49,431 nt of DNA from Raskinella chloraquaticus (SeqCode) (lineage in GTDB: Bacteria > Pseudomonadota > Alphaproteobacteria > Rhizobiales > UBA4765). The stretch is taken from assembly GCA_002365175.1 (NCBI GenBank), contig DEZK01000042.1:1-49431 (forward strand). Direction: 5' to 3'. This document shows, one piece after another, positions 33,417 through 42,392 of this stretch (positions are counted from its first letter, which is position 1; each line of letters begins with the position of its first letter). The notes below the pieces were generated by a model. It made no database searches. It was not told where the DNA came from and was given only the letters and a program-made list of their open reading frames with translations. A program made the position numbers and the translations under genes.

Positions 33417-33926
33417 TCACCGGTGCTCATTCGACTGGCCGGTTCCATCTGTTTGCCTCAGTACAGCCAGCCGGTCGAGCGCGCCCTGCAGGATGATGGC
33501 CGCCGCGTGCGCGTCAATGACCGCAGCGCGCTTCTTGCGCGACATATCGCGCTCGATCAGCGCGCGCTCGGCCTCGTGGGTCGAGAGCCGCTCGTCCTGG
33601 AAGACAATCGGCAATGAGGTGAGTTGCGCCAGCGAGCGCTGGAAGGCGCGGGTGGCCTGAGCGCGCGGGCCCGCGCTGCCATCCATGTTGAGCGGCAGCC
33701 CGAGAATGAGGGCCGCCGCCTGCCGCTCGGTGCAGATCGCCAGAAGGCTTGCGGCGTCGATGCTGAATTTCACCCGTTTGATGACGGTAAGCGGAGTTGA
33801 AAACCGCCATGTCACATCGCTGACCGCGACTCCGATGGTTTTGGTGCCCAGATCAAGCCCGATGAGCGCGCAGGGGCGCTCCAGGTGCCGGGCAAGCTCT
33901 TCCAATGTCGCGGCTGCTGCGCTCAT
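33417..33926 (-). CDS. ruvX: RuvX/YqgF family Holliday-junction-resolvase-like nuclease
   Basis: A 169-residue YqgF-family RNase-H-fold protein. It is predicted to act in pre-16S rRNA processing in E. coli-type systems, with some members resolving Holliday junctions. The first catalytic Asp is in IGLDLGTKTIGVAVSD. Later features are LILGLPLNMDGSAGPRA, IVFQDERLSTHEAE and the closing DAHAAAIILQ. The protein is somewhat longer at the N-terminus than E. coli YqgF (138). The ATG at 33926 has weak ribosome-binding sequence. It is followed by pyrB on the same strand. Confidence 0.92.
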   Translation of the reverse strand: MSAAAATLEELARHLERPCALIGLDLGTKTIGVAVSDVTWRFSTPLTVIKRVKFSIDAASLLAICTERQAAALILGLPLNMDGSAGPRAQATRAFQRSLAQLTSLPIVFQDERLSTHEAERALIERDMSRKKRAAVIDAHAAAIILQGALDRLAVLRQTDGTGQSNEHR

Positions 33927-33968
33927 CGCTATCGCTTAGCATGGTTCGGCCTTTGGCCAAGTCTGCAT

Positions 33969-34000
33969 CGCTCAAGTCCTTTGTCGCTCAAGTCCTTTGT
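33969..34000. repeat. Perfect 16-bp tandem duplication
   Basis: The unit CGCTCAAGTCCTTTGT occurs at 33969-33984 and again at 33985-34000, followed by a third CGCT. It lies just beyond the 3' end of the BenE-type gene (stop at 34009-34011, minus strand) and upstream of ruvX. It looks like a recent slippage duplication, and the array could vary in length between strains. It is non-coding as far as seen. Confidence 0.85.
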
Positions 34001-34008
34001 CGCTGACG

Positions 34009-35196
34009 TCAGATATTCTGGCGCGGCCAGCGCTCGATCCCCATCACCAGCAACCCGAAGACGAGGCCCAGAAAGGCCGATCCGATCCCGGCAATCGATA
34101 GCCCCGATGCTGTGGTGAGAAAGGTGATGGCAGCGCTCAGGCGGACGGTTTCATCGTTGAGCGCGGCGAGTGCTGCATTGCTGAAAGCGCCGATGAGCGC
34201 CAGGCCCGCGACCGCTTCGATCAGGAGCGGCGGTGCCCGGGTCACCGTTGCCGCCGCCAGCCCGGCAATCAGTGCGAGCATGATGTAGCCGATGCCCGAA
34301 AATACCGCCGCCACATAGCGCTTCTGTGGATCAGGCCCCGCATCCGGCCCGGCAGCGAGCGCCGCGGTGACCGCTGCCAGGTTGACGGTCGGAGCGCCAA
34401 ACGGCGCGATCACCACGGATGCGAGCCCGGTGCTGACGAAGGCCAGCGAGGTTTTGAGGTGATAACCGAAGGTCGCCAGCACGGCGAGCCCGGTGATGTT
34501 CTGTGAGGCCATGGTGACGAAGAAGAGCGGGAGAGCAAGCGAGACCGTTGCTTCCAGCGAGAAGGTGGGTGTGGTCAGGGTTACCTGTGGCCATTGCAGC
34601 ACGCCGTCATAGGTGCCTGGCGGCGCCAGCGCGATGGTTGAGACAAGCGCCACGAGTGCTGCGACCGGAACCGCAGCCGAGCGGGCAAAGCGCATGAGGA
34701 TGAGCCAGACGAGGATGACCGCCCCTGCCGTGACCGGAAGAGCCTTGAGGGCAATGAAGGGCGCAAGACAGAGCTTCAGCAGCACACCTGCCAGCATGGC
34801 GCTCGCAATCGGCTTGGGGATGGCAACCACCAGCGCGCCAAGGCGCGGCCATAATCCGGCGAACGCAATCATGAGGCCGGCGAGAATGAAGGCACCGACC
34901 GCGTCGGCAAAGCCGCCGGCCGTGCCGCCGACACTGATGAGCAGAGCAAGCCCCGGTGTCGTCCACGCAATCGAGACGGGCATGCGTGTCACCAGCGACA
35001 AGCCGATCGCCACGGCGCCTTTGGCGAGCCCCAGCAGCAGGAGCGCGGAGGCGATATCAGCACCCGACGCGCCAACCGCCCGCAGGCCCTGAATGACAAT
35101 GGCGACCGAACTCGCATAGCCGACGAGCGCCACCATCAGCCCGGCCGAGACGGCGCGCGGCGTGATGTCAGCGAAGACCGTAGCGAGACGAGACAT
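34009..35196 (-). CDS. BenE-family benzoate/H+ symporter-like transporter
   Basis: A 395-residue membrane protein of the BenE family (benzoate:proton symporter group), with about 10-12 helices. Signatures include the N-terminal GYASSVAIVIQGLRAVG block, SIAWTTPGLALL near residue 77, and the FVTMASQNITGLAVL motif near residue 232. The FGAPTVNLAAVTAAL segment near residue 280 also matches. It is flanked by ruvX downstream and hemB upstream, with no aromatic-degradation genes nearby. Substrate specificity for benzoate is therefore only a family guess; other small anions are possible. Confidence 0.9.
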   Translation of the reverse strand: MSRLATVFADITPRAVSAGLMVALVGYASSVAIVIQGLRAVGASGADIASALLLLGLAKGAVAIGLSLVTRMPVSIAWTTPGLALLISVGGTAGGFADAVGAFILAGLMIAFAGLWPRLGALVVAIPKPIASAMLAGVLLKLCLAPFIALKALPVTAGAVILVWLILMRFARSAAVPVAALVALVSTIALAPPGTYDGVLQWPQVTLTTPTFSLEATVSLALPLFFVTMASQNITGLAVLATFGYHLKTSLAFVSTGLASVVIAPFGAPTVNLAAVTAALAAGPDAGPDPQKRYVAAVFSGIGYIMLALIAGLAAATVTRAPPLLIEAVAGLALIGAFSNAALAALNDETVRLSAAITFLTTASGLSIAGIGSAFLGLVFGLLVMGIERWPRQNI

Positions 35197-35241
35197 GGGC
35201 GGAACCTGACGGGCGGCAGGCCAATGGCCCTGTTCTGTCGG

Positions 35242-36279
35242 CTATCTGAGGCGTTCAGCGATGACTGGCGCGAAATAGGTGAGGATGCCATCGGCGCCAG
35301 CGCGCTTGAAGGCCTGCAGGCTCTCCATCATCGCCCGCTCGCCATCAAGCCAGCCGCGCTCGGCGGCAGCCTGGATCATCGCGTACTCGCCCGAGACCTG
35401 ATAGGCGAAGACCGGCACCTTGAACGTGTCTTTCAGCCGCCGCACGATGTCGAGATAGGGCATGCCGGGTTTGACCATGATCGCGTCAGCCCCTTCGGCC
35501 AGATCGAGCGCCGCCTCCTTGAGCGCCTCGTCGCTGTTGGCGGGATCCATCTGATAGGTGCGCTTGTCGCCTAACAGCGTCTTTGCTGTTCCCACCGCAT
35601 CGCGGAACGGGCCATAAAAGGCCGACGCGTATTTCGCCGTGTAAGCCATGATCAACACGTTATCAAAGCCGTGGGCGTCAAGATCGCGGCGGATGGCGCC
35701 AACCCGCCCGTCCATCATGTCGGAGGGGCCGATGATGTCGATGCCCGCTTCAGCCTGCACCACGGCCTGGCGGGCGAGAATGCCCAGCGTTCGATCATTG
35801 ACGACCGTTTCGCCGCTCAAAATCCCGTCATGGCCATGGCTTGTATAGGGGTCGAGCGCTACATCCGACATAAGCCCGACCTCGGGAACGGCGCCTTTGA
35901 TGGCGCGCGCCGCCCGGCACACCAGATTTTCGGGATTGAGTGCTTCGCTGCCCTCATGATCGCGCAGATGCGGCGGTGTGTTGGGAAACAGCGCGATACA
36001 GGGGATACCGAGCCGGGCGGCTCTTTCCGCTTCGCCCGCCACCAGATCAACCGTCACCCGCTCGACGCCGGGCATCGAGGCGACCGCTTCGCGGCCGCTC
36101 CTGCCCTCATTGAGGAAGATCGGCCAGATGAGATCATCGACCGTCAACGTCGTTTCACGCACCATGCGGCGCGACCAGACCGTCTGGCGCAGCCGCCTTG
36201 GCCGCACCTGCGGAAACTGGCCAGGGGCGCTGGCGCCACCATCACTCAGCGGCAGGGGGGGACGGCTTTGTCGGTTCAT
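35242..36279 (-). CDS. hemB: Delta-aminolevulinic acid dehydratase (porphobilinogen synthase)
   Basis: A 345-residue heme-pathway enzyme that condenses two aminolevulinate molecules to porphobilinogen. The Schiff-base lysines are in MAYTAKYASAFYGPF and IMVKPGMPYLD. The metal loop reads DVALDPYTSHGHDG, with Asp or Ala where zinc enzymes have Cys, so it is the magnesium-type alphaproteobacterial form. The start is the ATG at 36279 (MNRQSRPP); the longer upstream reading overlaps the acyl-CoA dehydrogenase region and lacks family similarity. It is divergent from the acyl-CoA dehydrogenase across 200 bases. Confidence 0.95.
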   Translation of the reverse strand: MNRQSRPPLPLSDGGASAPGQFPQVRPRRLRQTVWSRRMVRETTLTVDDLIWPIFLNEGRSGREAVASMPGVERVTVDLVAGEAERAARLGIPCIALFPNTPPHLRDHEGSEALNPENLVCRAARAIKGAVPEVGLMSDVALDPYTSHGHDGILSGETVVNDRTLGILARQAVVQAEAGIDIIGPSDMMDGRVGAIRRDLDAHGFDNVLIMAYTAKYASAFYGPFRDAVGTAKTLLGDKRTYQMDPANSDEALKEAALDLAEGADAIMVKPGMPYLDIVRRLKDTFKVPVFAYQVSGEYAMIQAAAERGWLDGERAMMESLQAFKRAGADGILTYFAPVIAERLR

Positions 36280-36479
36280 CGTCAACTCGCAACTGGAACG
36301 ATCAGGAAGGCGTCTTATCACGGGAAAGCCGGCAGCAAAACCGCCGCTTGCGGCCAGCTTGTCGCAAGAGCAGGAGGGAGGGCGCCCCCAGGCGCGGGTG
36401 ATGATTGACGCCACCGCCTCCTGCCCCTATCCCTCAGCCATCATGCGGCACAAGCTGCCGCCGCGCCATCGGGGCAGGG

Positions 36480-37619
36480 ATGACCAGTGATCTGACCGCA
36501 GACCAGACAGCTTTTCGTGATACGGCGCGCGCTTTTTCCGATGCCGAGCTGGCGCCGCATGCTGCCCATTGGGACGAGCATCATGTCTTTCCGCGCGAGG
36601 CGTTGCAAAAGGCTGCCGCGCTGGGATTTGGCGGCGTCTATGTGCGCGAGGATGTCGGTGGCAGCGGCCTCACGCGCCTTGACGCGGCGATCATCTTCGA
36701 GGAGCTGGCGCGCGGCTGTACCTCGACGACGCCGTTTCTCTCCATCCACAACATGGCCTCGTGGATGATCGACAATTTTGGCCATGACGATCTTCGCCGC
36801 CACCATCTTCCTGATCTTGCCACCATGCGCCGCGTTGCCAGCTATTGCCTGACGGAAGCAGGCTCGGGCTCGGATGCGGCGGCGCTGAAGACCCGGGCCA
36901 CACGAGACGGCAATCATTATATTCTCAATGGCGCCAAGGCATTCATTTCCGGTGGTGGCGTGTCGGACGTCTACGTCGTCATGGCGCGCACCGGCGGCGA
37001 GGGGCCGCGCGGCATCTCGACGTTTCTGGTGGAGAAGGAGACGCCTGGCCTGAGCTTCGGCGCGCAGGAGCGCAAGCTTGGCTGGCACTCGCAGCCAACA
37101 TCTGCCGTCATCTTCGATGATTGCCGCGTGCCGGCGGAAAACCTCATCGGCATTGAGGGGCAGGGGTTCAAGATCGCCATGGCAGGGCTTGATGGCGGGC
37201 GCGTCAACATCGCCGCCTGTTCGCTGGGCGGCGCGCAATTCTGCCTTGAGACGACACTTGCCTACGTCAAGGCGCGCCGTCAGTTCGACCAGCCTCTTGC
37301 CGACTTCCAGGCATTGCGTTTTCGTCTCGCCGATATGGCAACAGAGCTGATGGCAGCCCGCCTCATGGTCCATCGCGCCGCCCGCCTGGTGGATGCTGGC
37401 GACAGCGAAAGAACGAGCGCGGTCGCGATGGCCAAACGCTTGGCGACTGATGTTGCCTTTGATGTTGCCAACCAATGTCTGCAGCTTCATGGCGGCTATG
37501 GTTATCTGCGCGATTTTCCCATCGAACGCGTTGTGCGCGATCTTCGCGTCCACCAGATCCTCGAAGGCACCAACGAGATCATGCGTGTCGTCATCGCCCG
37601 CGCCATGCTGGGAGGCTGA
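36480..37619 (+). CDS. Acyl-CoA dehydrogenase, isobutyryl-CoA-dehydrogenase-like
   Basis: About 379 residues of the FAD-dependent acyl-CoA dehydrogenase family. The FAD/CoA segment CLTEAGSGSDAAALK, the ILNGAKAFISGGG block and the terminal QILEGTNEIMRVVIAR with the catalytic-type Glu are present. The sequence looks closest to isobutyryl-CoA dehydrogenase (ACAD8-like), in the valine pathway. The ATG at 36480 is chosen since MTSDLTADQTAFRDTAR is the usual family start; a GGGGCAGGG lies just upstream. The next gene, a 3-hydroxyisobutyryl-CoA hydrolase-like enzyme, follows after 3 bases and supports valine catabolism. Confidence 0.93.
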   Translation: MTSDLTADQTAFRDTARAFSDAELAPHAAHWDEHHVFPREALQKAAALGFGGVYVREDVGGSGLTRLDAAIIFEELARGCTSTTPFLSIHNMASWMIDNFGHDDLRRHHLPDLATMRRVASYCLTEAGSGSDAAALKTRATRDGNHYILNGAKAFISGGGVSDVYVVMARTGGEGPRGISTFLVEKETPGLSFGAQERKLGWHSQPTSAVIFDDCRVPAENLIGIEGQGFKIAMAGLDGGRVNIAACSLGGAQFCLETTLAYVKARRQFDQPLADFQALRFRLADMATELMAARLMVHRAARLVDAGDSERTSAVAMAKRLATDVAFDVANQCLQLHGGYGYLRDFPIERVVRDLRVHQILEGTNEIMRVVIARAMLGG

Positions 37620-37622
37620 CGG

Positions 37623-38684
37623 GTGACAGCAGTCAGCCAGACGAGTGACGTGCTGCTCGAGGAGCGCGGCCGCGCCGGCATTATCTCGCTCAACCGCCCG
37701 CAGGCGCTGAACGCGCTGACGCTTGGCATGATCGATGCCATCGCCGCAGCCCTGAACCGCTGGGAGCACGATCCGCGCATCGCCCATGTGATCGTGCGCC
37801 AGGGTGCTTCGCGCGCGTTTTGCGCAGGTGGCGATATTCGCACCCTTGCAGCGCAGATAACCGCGCAGAAATGGCAGGAGGTGGACGCCTTCTACCGCCG
37901 CGAATATCACCTCAACCGCCGCATCAAGCGCTATCCCAAACCTTATATCGCGCTCATCGACGGCATCGTCATGGGGGGAGGCGTCGGGATATCGATCCAT
38001 GGCCGCTACCGGGTGGGAAGCGAGAAGCTCGCCTTTGCCATGCCAGAGGTTGGCATCGGCCTCTTCCCTGATGTTGGCGGTACCTATTTTCTGCCACGTA
38101 TGCCGGGCAGGCTGGGACTTTATCTGGCATTGACCGGCGAGCGCATCGCCCTTGCCGATGCGCTTTATGCCGGCGTCCTGACCCATCATGTGCCGGGCAC
38201 TGAATTCCCGGCCCTGATTGACGCGCTGGCGGCTGGCGATGATTCCGGTGCCATTCTCGATGCATTTTGCCAAAAAGCCGGCACGGCCCCGCTGGAAGAC
38301 CGGATGGCCGAATTGTCGCGGCTCCTGTCGGGCAATTCGCTGCCGGAGCTGATGGCCCATTTGCGTGCCTTGGCGGCGGCTGGCGAGGCAGATGCTCAGA
38401 AGCTGGCCGATCTTCTGTCGGTGCGCTCGCCAACCTCGCTGGCGCTGGCGTTCCGCCAGGTGAAAGAGGGGGCGCATCTCGATTTCGAGGCGTGCATGCA
38501 GATCGAATACCGAATCGTCAACCGCATCGTTCGCGGCCATGATTTCACCGAAGGCGTGCGTGCCGTCATCATCGACAAGGACAACGCTCCGCGATGGGAG
38601 CCATCGACCATTGCCGCCATCGACTGGCAGCGGATCGAGGAGCATTTCGCTCCCCTTCTTCGACGCGAACTGGATTTTGCCTGA
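37623..38684 (+). CDS. 3-hydroxyisobutyryl-CoA hydrolase-like enoyl-CoA hydratase/isomerase family protein
   Basis: A 353-residue crotonase-fold enzyme. It has FCAGGDIRTL (oxyanion-hole region), MGGGVGISIHGRYR, and the AMPEVGIGLFPDVGG block with TYFLPRMPG that marks the 3-hydroxyisobutyryl-CoA hydrolase group. This enzyme would cleave the CoA ester in valine catabolism, right after the step of the upstream dehydrogenase and a hydratase. It uses a GTG start at 37623 with a good GGAGG seven bases upstream, overlapping the end of the preceding gene. The stop overlaps the next gene by one base (TGATG). Confidence 0.92.
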   Translation: MTAVSQTSDVLLEERGRAGIISLNRPQALNALTLGMIDAIAAALNRWEHDPRIAHVIVRQGASRAFCAGGDIRTLAAQITAQKWQEVDAFYRREYHLNRRIKRYPKPYIALIDGIVMGGGVGISIHGRYRVGSEKLAFAMPEVGIGLFPDVGGTYFLPRMPGRLGLYLALTGERIALADALYAGVLTHHVPGTEFPALIDALAAGDDSGAILDAFCQKAGTAPLEDRMAELSRLLSGNSLPELMAHLRALAAAGEADAQKLADLLSVRSPTSLALAFRQVKEGAHLDFEACMQIEYRIVNRIVRGHDFTEGVRAVIIDKDNAPRWEPSTIAAIDWQRIEEHFAPLLRRELDFA

Positions 38685-39091
38685 TGCACGCAAGCGACGA
38701 CGTCATCGAGCCCGACGATATCATCCGCGAAGAGAAGTGGATGGCCTGGTTCCTGCGCCTGCTTGCGCTCCTTTATCTGTTATGGGGCGCGGCCAACTGG
38801 GCCGCCATTATCGGCGTGCCGGGAACTGCTGATTTTCTCCAGTCATCACTGCCCCGTCAGGTGTTGATCGGCTACCTCGCGGTGATGATGCCCATCGCCG
38901 CCGTCGGCCTGTGGGTGACGTCATCCTGGGGCACCGTCATCTGGCTGGTCGTCGCGCTCTCGGAGGTGGTCGCCAACACACTCTTTGCTGACATCTTCGG
39001 CTGGGCGTTCGACCTCGTTGCCTTTCATATCGTCACGATGGCAATCTACCTGGCTCTTGCCTGGCGGATGTCGCGCCGGCGGACCGGCTGA
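38684..39091 (+). CDS. Small four-helix membrane protein (DUF6163-like)
   Basis: A 135-residue membrane protein with about four helices (near residues 20-40, 55-75, 85-105 and 110-128), after an acidic N-terminus. It resembles the alphaproteobacterial DUF6163 membrane family as I recall it, but this identification is tentative and the function is unknown. Its ATG overlaps the upstream hydrolase stop (TGATG), so it is likely co-translated with the valine-pathway pair. It is convergent with kup, ending 3 bases from it. Confidence 0.75.
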   Translation: MHASDDVIEPDDIIREEKWMAWFLRLLALLYLLWGAANWAAIIGVPGTADFLQSSLPRQVLIGYLAVMMPIAAVGLWVTSSWGTVIWLVVALSEVVANTLFADIFGWAFDLVAFHIVTMAIYLALAWRMSRRRTG

Positions 39092-39093
39092 GG

Positions 39094-41043
39094 CTACACC
39101 AGCACCTGGGTTCCAAGCTCGACCACACGCCCTGAGGGAATATGGAAGAAGTCGGTGGCGTTGGTCGCGTCCTTTGTCAGCGAGATGAACAGCCTGTCCT
39201 GCCACATCGGCATGCCCGAGCGGGGATCGCGCTTGAGGTTGCGCCGCCCCAGGAAGAACGACGTCGTCATGATGTCGAACTTCAATCCGCTCTGCCGGCA
39301 TTTGGCGAGCGCCAGGGGGACGTTCGGCGTATCCATATAGCCGTAATTGACAATGATACGCCAGAAATCGGCCGAGATGTGCTCAACCGTCGTGCGCTCT
39401 TCCTTTGCCACATGCGGGGTCTCGGCAAATTGCACGCTGAGAATGACATTGGTCTGATGCAGAACCTTGTTGTGCTTCAGATTATGCAGCAGCGCATGGG
39501 GCACCGATAACGGATCGGTGGTGAGAAACACGGCTGTCCCCGACACTCGCTGAACCTTTTCCAGTGAGCGGAAGAGGCTGGTGAGGGGCAGCGTGTCGCG
39601 GCGCATTTTTTGCGACAGGATGACGGTACCGCGCACCCAGCTCGCCATTGTCACGACGATTGCAAGCGCCAGCATCAGCGGCACGAAGCCGCCATCGAAG
39701 AATTTGAGCAGGTTGGCCGCGAGGAAGGAAAGATCGACCAGCAGAAACGGCAGGATAACCACGACGGCGAGCCACGGGCGCCATTTCCACACACGAATGG
39801 CGACGATGAAAGCGAGAGCGGTATCGACCACCATCGATCCCGTCACCGAGATGCCATAGGCAGCGGCGAGCTTGCTGGAGGAACCGAAATAAAGCACCAG
39901 AAGGATCACGCCGATCAACAACAGGCGGTTGACGCGCGGAACGAAAATCTGACCGGCGGTGGTCTCGGACGTGTAGCGGATTTCAAGACGCGGCAGGAGG
40001 CCTAGCTGCACCGCCTGCTGGGTCATTGAAAAGGCACCCGTGATCACCGCCTGGCTGGCGATGACGGTTGCGGCCGTTGCGAGGATCACCAAAGGCAGCA
40101 CCGCCCATTCCGGCGCCATCTGGAAGAAGATGTTGTCGATGGCCTGGGGGTTCGCCAGCACCATGGCGCCCTGACCGAGATAATTGATGGTGAGGCTCGG
40201 CAGGACGATCGCCATCCAGCTGAAGCGGATGGGAGAGCGCCCGAAATGCCCCATATCCGCATAGAGCGCTTCAGCGCCCGTGACGGCAAGAAAAACTGAG
40301 CCAACGACGGTAAAGCCGATCCACCCTTCGCGGGAGAGGAAGGAGATGGCAAGAACCGGGTTGAAGGCTGTCAGGATCTCGTAATCCTGCGGGATCTGCC
40401 GCAAGCCGAGGATCGCGAGGCAGATGAACCAGGCGAGAGTGATCGGGCCAAACCACGCGCCGACACTATGCGTCCCGCGTGATTGCACGGCAAAAAGGCA
40501 GATAAGAATGATGAGCGTAATCGGCACCACGTAATGCTCGAGCGCCGGGGTAACCACTTTGAGCCCTTCAACCGCCGAGAGAACCGAAATCGCCGGCGTG
40601 ATAATGGCGTCGCCGTAGAACAGGGCGGCACCGGCGATACCGAGAGCGAAAACGAAATTGGTGCGCCGGCCGATCGCCCGTTGCGCCAGTGCCAGCAGCG
40701 ACAGGGTGCCACCTTCGCCCTTATTGTCTGCCCTCATGATGAGCAGGACATATTTCAGCGTCACCACGACGATCAGCGACCATAAAAGCAGCGATACGAT
40801 GCCGATGACCTCGTAACGCTGGACGCCACCGGAGGTGATGTGGTTGAGGGATTCGCGCAACGCATAGATCGGGCTGGTGCCGATATCGCCGAAGACAACA
40901 CCGATCGAGCCAATCGCCAATGCGGCAAAACTCGCCGTTTTCGGCCCATGGTGGCTTGTGTCACCGGTAGCGCTCTTGCCGGCAGCATCGTGCGAGGATT
41001 CGGCGCCGGGAAGCGTTTCTGGGGTAGATGGCATTGTGCTCAT
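39094..41043 (-). CDS. kup: Low-affinity potassium uptake protein Kup
   Basis: A 649-residue K+ transporter of the KUP/HAK/KT family with about 12 helices and a long hydrophilic C-terminus (from about residue 480). Hallmarks are IGVVFGDIGTSPIYALRES near the N-terminus, GEGGTLSLLALAQ near residue 110 and LFYGDAIITPAISVLSAVEG near residue 162. An ALYADMGHFG motif lies near 260. It couples K+ entry to protons in the inner membrane. The start at 41043 is taken, although a second ATG at 41034 exists and neither has a strong ribosome-binding sequence. It is divergent from the GST-like gene. Confidence 0.96.
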   Translation of the reverse strand: MSTMPSTPETLPGAESSHDAAGKSATGDTSHHGPKTASFAALAIGSIGVVFGDIGTSPIYALRESLNHITSGGVQRYEVIGIVSLLLWSLIVVVTLKYVLLIMRADNKGEGGTLSLLALAQRAIGRRTNFVFALGIAGAALFYGDAIITPAISVLSAVEGLKVVTPALEHYVVPITLIILICLFAVQSRGTHSVGAWFGPITLAWFICLAILGLRQIPQDYEILTAFNPVLAISFLSREGWIGFTVVGSVFLAVTGAEALYADMGHFGRSPIRFSWMAIVLPSLTINYLGQGAMVLANPQAIDNIFFQMAPEWAVLPLVILATAATVIASQAVITGAFSMTQQAVQLGLLPRLEIRYTSETTAGQIFVPRVNRLLLIGVILLVLYFGSSSKLAAAYGISVTGSMVVDTALAFIVAIRVWKWRPWLAVVVILPFLLVDLSFLAANLLKFFDGGFVPLMLALAIVVTMASWVRGTVILSQKMRRDTLPLTSLFRSLEKVQRVSGTAVFLTTDPLSVPHALLHNLKHNKVLHQTNVILSVQFAETPHVAKEERTTVEHISADFWRIIVNYGYMDTPNVPLALAKCRQSGLKFDIMTTSFFLGRRNLKRDPRSGMPMWQDRLFISLTKDATNATDFFHIPSGRVVELGTQVLV

Positions 41044-41334
41044 GGGGTTTGGGGCGCTTCAATCACGGGAGGGAATGAAATATTCCGGAGTGATGATTAT
41101 TCCAGTACCGTTGCGCTGCTGGCCTTCTGCGATGTTAGCCAGATGCACTATACCGCGTCGCAACAAGCATGGGCAGGGCCTTGCGATCACGATTTCTTGC
41201 AAGCGATCTGTACGCTGTTTTACTGTGCAGCGCCGGGCTCTTTGCTCATGAAACCCATATAGGGCATCCTTTAGCCACGACACAAGCCACGGCAGGTGAT
41301 AAACGCCGCGCCAGCATCATAGCGAGATCACCAC
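41044..41334. other. Intergenic region between divergent kup and GST genes
   Basis: A 291-base gap that must hold promoters for both divergent genes. I see no convincing gene, RNA or strong hairpin. GCGAGATCACCAC before the GST start is only a weak ribosome-binding sequence. No cyclic-di-AMP or other riboswitch could be recognised upstream of kup by eye. Confidence 0.5.
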
Positions 41335-42000
41335 ATGACGACACGCCCGCCTTTGCTCGATCTCTACCACTGGTCAACACCGGTAGGGGCTGCGGTGACG
41401 ATCATGCTGGAGGAAAGCAGGCTGGATTATTGTGTTATTCCTGTCGATATCAGCAAGGGCGACCAATTCAGCCCGCCCTTTTCAACGCTGTCGCCAAACG
41501 CCAAGCTGCCGCTGCTCGTTGACCACGATGGCCCGCTGGAGCGGCCGTTTGCCATCTTCGAATCCGGCGCGATCCTGCTCTACCTGGCGCGCAAAAGCGG
41601 CATTCTGCTTCCCGCGTCAGCGGAAAAGCTCAGCCTCGTGGAACAGGGCCTGTTCTGGGTGATCAGCAGTTTTGGGCCGATGATCGGCCAGAGCCATCAT
41701 TTCCGCCACTATGCGCCCGAGCCCATCGCCTATGCGCTCACGCGCTATGATGGCGAGGTGCGCCGTCTCTACGCCGTTCTCGAAAAGCGCCTGGCGAAAC
41801 AGGGCTACATCGCTGGCGACTACTCCCTTGCCGATCTGGCGCTGATTGGCTGGGTGCGCCTCCACGAGCGCCATGATGTCGATTTGTCAGCAATGCCCGG
41901 CATCACCCGCTGGTTCAACGACATGATGGCACGTGACACCGTCAGCCGTGGTCTGGCCGTCGGCAACGAGGCGATCGAGCGGCGTTTCAGCCCCGCCTGA
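41335..42000 (+). CDS. Glutathione S-transferase family protein (YfcG-like)
   Basis: A 221-residue GST-fold protein. A thioredoxin-like N-terminal domain (LYHWSTPVGAAVTIMLEES, then SPNAKLPLLVD and FESGAILLYLA) is followed by an all-helical domain with a GDYSLADLALIGW motif. It resembles YfcG/YghU-type glutathione-dependent enzymes, with disulfide reductase or conjugating activity in the cytoplasm. The substrate is unknown. The ATG at 41335 follows a weak ribosome-binding region. It is divergent from kup. Confidence 0.92.
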   Translation: MTTRPPLLDLYHWSTPVGAAVTIMLEESRLDYCVIPVDISKGDQFSPPFSTLSPNAKLPLLVDHDGPLERPFAIFESGAILLYLARKSGILLPASAEKLSLVEQGLFWVISSFGPMIGQSHHFRHYAPEPIAYALTRYDGEVRRLYAVLEKRLAKQGYIAGDYSLADLALIGWVRLHERHDVDLSAMPGITRWFNDMMARDTVSRGLAVGNEAIERRFSPA

Positions 42001-42011
42001 AGCGGGCTGCC

Positions 42012-42281
42012 TCAGGCCGATTTGCGCTTGCGGCACTCGCCAAGGAAGCCGCGCCACGTTTGTGTACCAGTCTTGCCGGCGGCTTTGCTCGCTCGCCATT
42101 CCGCGCCGCAATCGCGCATGATCTGGTCATTGCGCAACTGGGCCGGCGAGCGCGCCCGTTTGGGGGTCGCCTTTGTCTGGCCCTGTCCGGCTTGCGGCTG
42201 TGTGGTTTGCGCAAAGGCAGGTGGCAGCAAAAGCGTGACGCCAAGCGCCAGCACAGCAATCAGGCTCATTATCCGTTTCAT
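42012..42281 (-). CDS. Small secreted protein with a CGAEWRASKAAGK motif
   Basis: An 89-residue protein with a signal peptide (MKRIMSLIAVLALG to AFAQ, about 24 residues), a short Gln/Thr-rich linker and a C-terminal basic helix reading MRDCGAEWRASKAAGKTG with a later FLGECRKR. The two cysteines could form a disulfide in the periplasm. Similar small proteins with a C-x-x-EW-x-A-x-KAAG pattern occur in Hyphomicrobiales, but I know no function. GAGGACGTG precedes the ATG at 42281. It lies 12 bases past the GST stop, convergent with it, and 111 bases downstream of the DUF2147 gene on the same strand. Confidence 0.75.
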   Translation of the reverse strand: MKRIMSLIAVLALGVTLLLPPAFAQTTQPQAGQGQTKATPKRARSPAQLRNDQIMRDCGAEWRASKAAGKTGTQTWRGFLGECRKRKSA

Positions 42282-42392
42282 CACGTCCTCGTTGCGGCGT
42301 CGCACCGGCTTTGCGGGTTTCGGGAGTGCATTGACGCGATGCGGGTTCCAGCCCACGCGAAAAATACGTCAACACTGAAGCGATGTGTGACC

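Noticed and set aside
36441..38693. Long 750-residue open frame on the minus strand
   Set aside because: It lies antisense to the acyl-CoA dehydrogenase and hydrolase genes, both of which have strong family motifs. The translation is rich in His, Arg and Gln with no recognisable domain, as expected for an antisense frame of GC-rich genes.
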